64,000 bases of DNA from Corbicula japonica (Eukaryota; Mollusca; Bivalvia; Venerida; Cyrenidae), in assembly GCA_038501625.1 (NCBI GenBank), contig JAZAYU010000265.1, forward strand, positions 80,001 through 144,000. The letters are read 5' to 3'. The number at the start of each line of letters is the position of its first letter. Within the stretch, counting starts at the first letter, position 1. Positions 57,901 through 64,000 of the stretch are shown here, piece after piece. The translations under genes and the position numbers were made by a program. The notes under the pieces were generated by a model. The model did not search any database. It was given only the letters and a program-made list of their open reading frames with translations, and was not told the origin of the DNA.

Positions 57901-60900
57901 TGGGCAAGTGTAAGGTTGGTGCACCCTAGAACCTAGAACCCAAAGTGTTAATTTGATTTGCCTTTAACCGTTCCAAGGCGTTAACCCCTCGGGTTCTCAT
58001 TTTAGTGAATTGTTTGTGGTGTCTTTTTTGAAACTGATCATTTTATTATCCATGTTCTCTTCCTCTCTCTTCGTCTTGACTATGTAGGGAGGCTCTCTTT
58101 TTAATGTGCCAATTTCTGATATATAAAATTTAACATTGTTTTTAATTTGTAAACGTTATCGTTAGTTGTCTGTAAATATCAGCATGACGCACGTTTTAAC
58201 TGGGTTACTACATTTGTACCTTTATATTGTTTTCAACATAAATATTTCCATTCATGTAAATTGTGTTCTATTGTTTTACTCTAGAGTCTCTAACGTTTAC
58301 CACTGAGAACATTTATGGTGGCAAGTGGATTATCAAAAACGGTGCGACAGATACTTTAATATGTAGAAGCAATCCATATACAGGGAAGTTGTATTTGATA
58401 TATGATAAGCAACGGGTGGCAGAATGTTTACAAAATAGTTGTAAAACGGATTTCACTGATTATGGTTCTTTCGAAATTACATTTGACATCAAGAATGGCG
58501 AAATACAATGGAAAATCAATCCTATAACGTCGAAGTACGAAGGCAAACTGTTTAAATGCTCAGATGGAACAGAAACTTTGTGGCTATCCCCGATCGTTCA
58601 AGGTATGTGAAAATACAAAAATATTTTTATTAATCTTAATTAAAATGCACAATTAAGGCAATAGAAAAAAGTATTTTAGATTCTCATCCCCGCCCGCCGC
58701 TGTCCAAAACCACCCCCCCCAAAAAAAAAAATATTGTTTAAAAAAAAGAACATTTTCTGTTCCAGACCAAACGGGTTTTAGACCATCCAGGATATGAAAA
58801 AATCATGGCTGATAATAAAGATTTGGTATCAATAAATGCCATTTTCTCAAAATTTTACGTTAGTTTTTACTTCTGTTCTCATGTATTTCGTTAATAAAAA
58901 ATAGAAATTAAAAAGTGTCAACCCGCCCCTTTTTTCACAAAATCCGGATAAGAATCTAATAATTTATTTTCTCTGGCCTAAATACACAATTTTAATGTAG
59001 TATAAAACGCAGACAGTCAGAAAACCTGGCCACAAATATGAATGACGTTAATTTCCAAATGACGAAAGTTTAACGAGATGCATGATGTTACAAAAGAGTG
59101 CATGTATGTTTCTTTCCAAAAGCATATGACAGTGACCGTGACTTTGGAGATTTGATTCTTTATTATTATGATAAAGATCATCAGGCTCAGCATTGTCTCT
59201 CTAAACGGAAATGCTACGTTTTATTTATTAAAAAGATTTTTATTTATAATTTATTAGACGAGTTTACTTTTACCAGGGAGTTATTTCACTAAGACAACTT
59301 GTACTTGATTTGTGATATGAGAACCTGTTGGGCAAGTGTGAGGTTGATGCACCCTAGAACCTAGAACCCAAAGTGTTAATTTGATTTGCCTTTAACCGTT
59401 CCGAAAAAAAGCAATATATGCATATCAGGAATCGCCACACTCACAAAACACAGCCTCCCTACGCAGCGAAAAAGAAGAGAGGAAGAGAGAGCGCATGTTT
59501 TATATAAGTATGTCAATTCAAATAGGACGCCACAAACAATTCAGGAAGAAGAGAACCTTTGGGGAAACCGCCTTGGAACGGTCAGTGGCAAAACAAATTG
59601 CCACTGGGGGTTTAAACCAGGTTCTAGGGTGCACCAACCTCACACTTGCCCCAACAGGTTCTCGTATCACAAAACAAGTACAAATTGGCTTGGTGAAATA
59701 ACTACAACCCACCCATCAGCTCAACAATGTTGCATGCAAAAGCATACAAACATATAAACATAAGAATTTAATAGCATTGCAAAGCCAAAGGGCGGGTACT
59801 CAATGATCTTACCGAGACCAGAGCACATGGAGTACAATCAGCAAGATAACGATAACAGGGATAAAAGAAACAAATCGAGCGTCTATGTTCTCTTAAGAAA
59901 AGATTTCCCCATAAACCTTCATAAACTCTCAAACCCCTGCCACAGTCGTGCAACCAAAGAGGTAAGCATAATAATCAACTGTAGATGGGTTAATCACCAG
60001 GCGTTAACCCCTCGGGTTCTCATTTTTGTTAATTGTTTCTGGTGTCTTTTTTGAAATTGATCATTTTATTATCCATGTTCTCTTCCTCTCTCTTCTTCTT
60101 GACTGTGTGGTGAGGCTTTTTTTGAATGTGGCAATTCCTCATATGCAAATTTAACATTGTTTTTAATTTGAAACGTTATCGTTAGTTGTCTGTAAATATC
60201 AGCATGACGCACGTTTTAACTGGGTTACTACATTTGTATCTTTATATTGTTTTTTCAACATGACTATTTCCATTCATGTAAATTGTGTTCTATTGTTTTA
60301 CTCTAGAGTCTCTAACGTTTACCACTGAGAACATTCATGGTGGCAAGTGGATTATCAAAAACGGTGCGACAGATACTTTAATATGTAGAAGCAATCCATA
60401 TACAGGGAAGTTGTATGTGATATATGATAAGCAACGGGTAGCAGAATGTTCGCAAAACAGTTGTAAATCTTATTTCACTGATAATGGCGCTTTCAAAATT
60501 AAATTTGACATCAAGAATGGCGAAATACAATGGAAAATCAATCCTGTTACGATGAAGTATGATGACATGCTCTTTGGATGCTCCGATGGAACAGAAACTT
60601 TGAGACTTTACCCTATCATTGAAGGTATGTGAAAATACAATAATATTTTTATTAATCTTAATCAAAATGCACAATTAAATACACAATTTTAATATAGTAT
60701 AAAACGCAGACAGTCAGAAAACCTTGCCACAAATATAAATGATTTGAATTTCCAAATGACCAAAGTTTAACGAGATGCATGATGTTACAAAAGAGTGCAT
60801 GTATGTTTCTTTCTAAAAACATATGAGAGTGACCGTGACTTCGGTGATTTGATTTTTTATTATTAAGATAAAGATCATCTGGCTCAGCATTGTCTCTCTA

Positions 60901-62322
60901 AACGGACATGTTACGTTTTATTTATTAAAAAGATTTTTATTTATAATTTATTAGACGAGTTTACTTTTACCAGGGAGTTATTTCACTAAGACAACTTGTA
61001 CTTGATTTGTGATATGAGAACCTGTTTGGCAAAGGTGAGGTTGATGCACCCTAGAACCTAGAACCCAAAGTGTTAATTTGATTTGCCTTTAACCGTTCCG
61101 AAAAAAAAGCAATATATGCATATCAGGAATCGCCACACTCACAAAACACAGCCTCCCTACGCAGCGAAAAAGAAGAGAGGAAGAGAGAGCGCATGTTTTA
61201 TATAAGTATGTCAATTCAAATAGGACGCCACAAACAATTCAGGAAGAAGAGAACCTCTGGGGAAACCGCCTTGGAACGGTCAGTGGCAAAACAAATTGCC
61301 ACTGGGGGTTTAAACCAGGTTCTAGGGTGCACCAACCTCACACTTGCCCCAACAGGTTCTCGTATCACAAAACAAGTACAAATTGTCTTGGTGAAATAAC
61401 TACAACCCACCCATCAGCTCAACAATGTTGCATGCAAAAGCATACAAACATATAAACATAAGAATTTAATAGCATTGCAAAGCCAAAGGGCGGGTACTCA
61501 ATGATCTTACCGAGACCAGAGCACATGGAGTAAAATCAGCAAGATAACGATTACAGGGATAAAAGAAACAAATCGAGCTTCTAGGTTTTTTTAAGAAAAG
61601 ATTTCCTCATAAACCTTCATAAACTCTCAAACCCCTGCCACCGTCGTGCAACCAAAGAGGTAAGCATAATAATCAACTGTAGATGGGTTAATTACCAGGC
61701 GTTAACCCCTCGGGTTCTCATTTTTGTTAATTGTTTCTGGTGTCTTTTTTGAAATTGATCATTTTATTATCCATGTTCTCTTCCTCTCTCTTCTTCTTGA
61801 CTGTGTGGGGAGGCTTTTTTTGAATGTGACAATTCCTCATATGCAAATTTAACATTGTTTTTAATTTGAAACGTTATCGTTAGTTGTCTGTAAATATCAG
61901 CATGACGCACGTTTTAACTGGGTTACTACATTTGTATCTTTATATTGTTTTTTCAACATGACTATTTCCATTCATGTAAATTGTGTTCTATTGTTTTACT
62001 CTAGAGTCTCTAACGTTTACCACTGAGAACATTCATGGTGGCAAGTGGATTATCAAAAACGGTGCGACAGATACTTTAATATGTAGAAGCAATCCATATA
62101 CAGGGAAGTTGTATGTGATATATGATAAGCAACGGGTAGCAGAATGTTCGCAAAACAGTTGTAAATCTTATTTCACTGATAATGGCGCTTTCAAAATTAA
62201 ATTTGACATCAAGAATGGCGAAATACAATGGAAAATCAATCCTGTTACGATGAAGTATAATGACATGCTCTTTAGATGCTCCGATGGAACAGAAACTTTG
62301 AGACATTACCCGATCATTGAAG
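51854..62322 (+). CDS. Secreted or surface protein with tandem Ig-like domains, 3' end outside the window
   Basis: The signal-peptide exon 51854-51911 (MDFFYLGTCVYLIASIISTG, phase 1, GTATGT donor) is followed by six exons of exactly 318 nt: 54006-54323, 55427-55744, 56859-57176, 58285-58602, 60307-60624 and 62005-62322. All are phase 1 to phase 1, so any number can be joined in frame; all six would give about 655 residues. Each encodes one ~106-residue domain with Ig-fold marks: first Cys in DTLICR, an extra pair in ECSQNSC, the QWKINP strand and the terminal KLFKCSDG Cys. No membrane anchor or stop is seen before the window ends. Function is unknown; repeated Ig exons in an invertebrate suggest recognition or adhesion, perhaps immune, by inference only. 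Whether exons are all included or chosen alternatively cannot be read. Confidence 0.8.
52258..52509. mobile_element. MITE with GGTACC inverted ends, copy c (opposite orientation to a and b)
   Basis: Starts GAGGCATGCCACGGGAAAAT and ends TTTTCCCGTGGTGTGCCTC. TTGACGTAAATCCTTGAAAC and GACGTCATAAAGTTGAGCAG are the reverse of the copy b interior. In the first intron of the Ig-array gene. Confidence 0.88.
53465..53650 (+). repeat. SINE-like dispersed sequence with TTTG run
   Basis: A short (TTTG)n tract leads into TTTCGGGTTTAACGCCTGTT, then CCTAACCGGTGTTCCTGGGT and CACTTGAATCAGAGGTGAGG. This resembles a dispersed sequence I recall from many mollusc genomes. A single copy is seen in this window. Confidence 0.5.
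54006..54323 (+). CDS. Ig-like domain exon 1 (A)
   Basis: Most divergent of the six: SKHGATDTLICRNNPYTGK, KMSLIYEKQRVAECSQKSC and TTYFTDNGAFKITF; C-terminal LRHSLIVQ. It shares the DNG-AFK type middle with exons E and F but not with B-D. Acceptor TTTTACTCTAG, donor GTATGTG. Confidence 0.85.
55427..55744 (+). CDS. Ig-like domain exon 2 (B)
   Basis: Variant residues: ENLHEGKWIIKNG, SCETDFTDYGSFEITF and TETLWLSPIVQ. Acceptor TTTTACTCTAG. The following intron closely matches that after exon A. Confidence 0.88.
56859..57176 (+). CDS. Ig-like domain exon 3 (C)
   Basis: Acceptor is TTTACTCCAG and the first codon becomes Gly (G|GG) rather than Glu. Variants: NPYKGK, SCGTYFTDYSSFEITF and LRLSPIVQ. 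Confidence 0.88.
58285..58602 (+). CDS. Ig-like domain exon 4 (D)
   Basis: Variants: ENIYGGKW, AECLQNSCKTDFTDYGSFE, SKYEGKLFKC and LWLSPIVQ. The intron after it is the first to contain a nested GCATATCAGG repeat. Confidence 0.88.
59404..60000 (+). repeat. GCATATCAGG repeat nested in a reverse copy of itself (intron D/E)
   Basis: The reverse-oriented family copy reads ...CCTTTAACCGTTCC, then breaks to GAAAAAAAGCAATATATGCA and the whole forward copy, ending GGGTTAATCACCAG. It resumes with GCGTTAACCCCTCGGGTTCT. In introns B/C and C/D the same site is uninterrupted (CCGTTCCAAGGCGTTAACC). Confidence 0.88.
60307..60624 (+). CDS. Ig-like domain exon 5 (E)
   Basis: Variants: KLYVIYDKQ, SCKSYFTDNGAFKIKF, NPVTMKYDDMLFGCSDG and LRLYPIIE. 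Belongs to a ~1.7-kb unit duplicated as a block with exon F. Confidence 0.88.
61105..61700 (+). repeat. Second copy of the nested repeat (intron E/F)
   Basis: Near-identical to 59404-60000 with the same junctions, so it arose by duplication of the whole exon-intron unit, not by a second insertion. A visible difference is ACCTTTGGGG versus ACCTCTGGGG. Confidence 0.88.
62005..62322 (+). CDS. Ig-like domain exon 6 (F)
   Basis: Differs from exon E at four bases only, giving KYNDMLFRC for KYDDMLFGC and LRHYPIIE for LRLYPIIE. Acceptor and donor are the same as in the other exons. Confidence 0.88.
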
Positions 62323-63090
62323 GTATGTGAAAATACAATAATATTTTTATTAATCTTAATCAAAATGCACAATTAAATACACAATTTTAATGTAGTATAA
62401 AACGCAGACAGTCAGAAAACCTTGCCACAAATATAAATGATTTGAATTTCCAAATGACCAAAGTTTAACGAGATGCATGATGTTACAAAAGAGTGCATGT
62501 ATGTTTCTTTCTAAAAACATATGAGAGTGACCGTGACTTCGGTGATTTGATTTTTTATTATTAAGATAAAGATCATCTGGCTCAGCATTGTCTCTCTAAA
62601 CGGACATGTTACGTTTTATTTATTAAAAAGATTTTTATTAATAATTTGTTAGACGAGTTTACTTTTACCAGGGAGTTATTTCACTAAGACAACTTGTACT
62701 TGATTTGTGATATGAGAACCTGTTGGGGCAAGTGTGAGGTTGGTGCACCCTAGAACATAGAACCCAAAGTGTTAATTTGATTTGCCAATGACCGGTCTAA
62801 GGCGTTACCCCTTCGGTTCTCATTTTTGTTAATTATTTGTGGTGTCTTTTTTGAAACTGATTATTTTATTAACAATGTTCTCTCACTCTCTTTTCTTCTT
62901 GACTGTGTGGGGAGACTGTTTTTTTTCTGAATGTGGCAATTCCTGATAATTATGCAAATTTTACATTTTTTAAATTTGTAAACGTTATTGTTAGTTGTTT
63001 GAAAATATTAGCATACTGTAGCGCAAGCTTCTACTGGTTGACTACATTTGTACCTTTATATTGTTTTCAAGATGACTATTTCCATTCATG

Positions 63091-64000
63091 TTTGTGATAC
63101 GGAATCGACCCTACGATTTCTACGCGCGAAGCGCGTCGAAATCGTGTCGATTCCGAATAAGGTATTGCGCATGAGCAAAAAGGAGTAACTAGCCACTTTG
63201 AAACCGTGTCGCAAAATCAGGCTTCTGATTGGACCATGTGACTTTCATCCGGGTGCAATAGTCTTTTGTGCTTACTTCCGGATTTAAAAACTGAAAAGCC
63301 GCCATTTTGTTTCTCAATTCACATTTACAGAAGTTCTTCTTCCATATGTAAGATAACAATTAAGATGAAACTCGCCTAAAAAATTAAGGTAAATAAGTTT
63401 TTACATTGAGTAAAACCTAATATTGTCACAGAGTTAGAGTCTAACAGTGGACTTCACCGTAGCGATGCGCATTACGGTAGTTGTTCGAATTTTGGTAATT
63501 AATTAAAATACAGGGTGGCAAGGTTGACAATTACACCGGTTTTCCCAACATTCTAAACATTGGAAATTTACGACGTTTTTATTTATTTTTTACTGCAATC
63601 ATCCACAAGAATAATTGCTCTGCAGAGGTGTAGAAATTTTCTTTTACCCACTCGCCCTGCAGGTCGAGTGAATGAGTAAGTGCACTCGCCCTTACAGAAA
63701 GTACACTCGCCCTTACATTTTAAATAAAATACTCTTTCTGTAAAGCTTTGTTTACCAAATGCTATCTGAATAATGCTTCATCTACAACAAATAAAAATTA
63801 TTAGAGCTACATTTCATAAAAAAATGAGGCATAGTGTAGAATGATTTAAACAGGAAGCACGGCGAAGCCGTGTTTACCACTAATTATTTATTTCAGATTT
63901 TAGGAATATTTGCTCTGACAGAGGTGTAGAAATTTTCTTTGACCCAATCTTTGAAATTCCGGAAATCGAATTGTATTTTGTAAACAAAGTAAACCATGCC
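63091..64000. other. Unrelated sequence replacing the expected seventh Ig exon
   Basis: The intron-repeat text continues to TTTCCATTCATG (63080-63091) and then departs about 25 bp before an acceptor would be due. A hairpin follows (63100-63155: CGGAATCGACCCTACGATTT and so on, pairing with AAATCGTGTCGATTCCG around the loop GAA). Later CAGAGGTGTAGAAATTTTCT occurs twice (63625 and 63918), CACTCGCCCTTACA occurs twice, and CACGGCGAAGCCGTG is a palindrome. This fits the left part of an inserted mobile element, but its right end is not in the window. Confidence 0.55.

Noticed and set aside
60378..60674. Antisense 98-codon frames over Ig exons E and F
   Set aside because: Shadow of the conserved Ig coding strand; no independent splice or start evidence.

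Overview
This is a eukaryotic genomic window, AT-rich with multi-exon genes, GT-AG introns, 3' AATAAA signals and a very dense load of short non-autonomous repeats. The repeat types, including a pearl-like element with a CGGT microsatellite and ~146-bp core repeats, suggest a bivalve mollusc; that assignment is inference. A run of 500 N (26882-27381) is a scaffold gap.

Layout. (1) 2938-8013 (+): a complete six-exon beta-1,4-galactosyltransferase gene (copy A, 356 aa). Two of its exon/intron junctions have been multiplied into tandem arrays. (2) 9319-12369 (-): a small single-pass membrane protein gene with a signal-peptide exon and a TM plus PPxY-tail exon; the middle is unresolved. (3) 13-19.8 kb: repeat-rich, with a GATAT-repeat element, a tRNA-Thr-like tandem array split by a CAGTG-ended insertion, and a short palindromic MITE. 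(4) 19873-23359 (+): a three-exon FAD-dependent oxidoreductase (513 aa) with a decayed duplicate of the start of exon 2 in intron 1. (5) 24682-26831 (-): a two-exon beta-1,3-galactosyltransferase (GT31, 383 aa) with an ~86-bp minisatellite directly after its stop. (6) 27.4-33.9 kb: gap edge, pearl-like element, minisatellite and a ~716-bp near-perfect palindrome. (7) 33921-45668 (+): a second beta-1,4-galactosyltransferase (copy B), whose first exon I could not find. (8) 45.7-51.8 kb: dispersed repeats and a tandemly duplicated tRNA-like block. (9) 51854-62322 and onward (+): a signal-peptide exon followed by six tandem, phase-1/phase-1 exons of exactly 318 nt. Each encodes an Ig-like domain; the gene is open at its 3' side.

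Three glycosyltransferase genes sit within 45 kb. Both B4GALTs keep the DVD, GWGGEDDD and MxxH metal/donor residues and a Tyr before FGG, so UDP-Gal use is predicted.

The most interesting parts are the homogeneous Ig-exon array and the splice-junction-seeded tandem repeats in B4GALT copy A. In the array the newest duplicate pair differs at four exon bases, three of them nonsynonymous, and where a seventh exon would be expected a hairpin-headed sequence appears. In B4GALT copy A, four 66-nt pseudo-exons could be added in frame. All gene models are hand-spliced from sequence; no transcript data were available.
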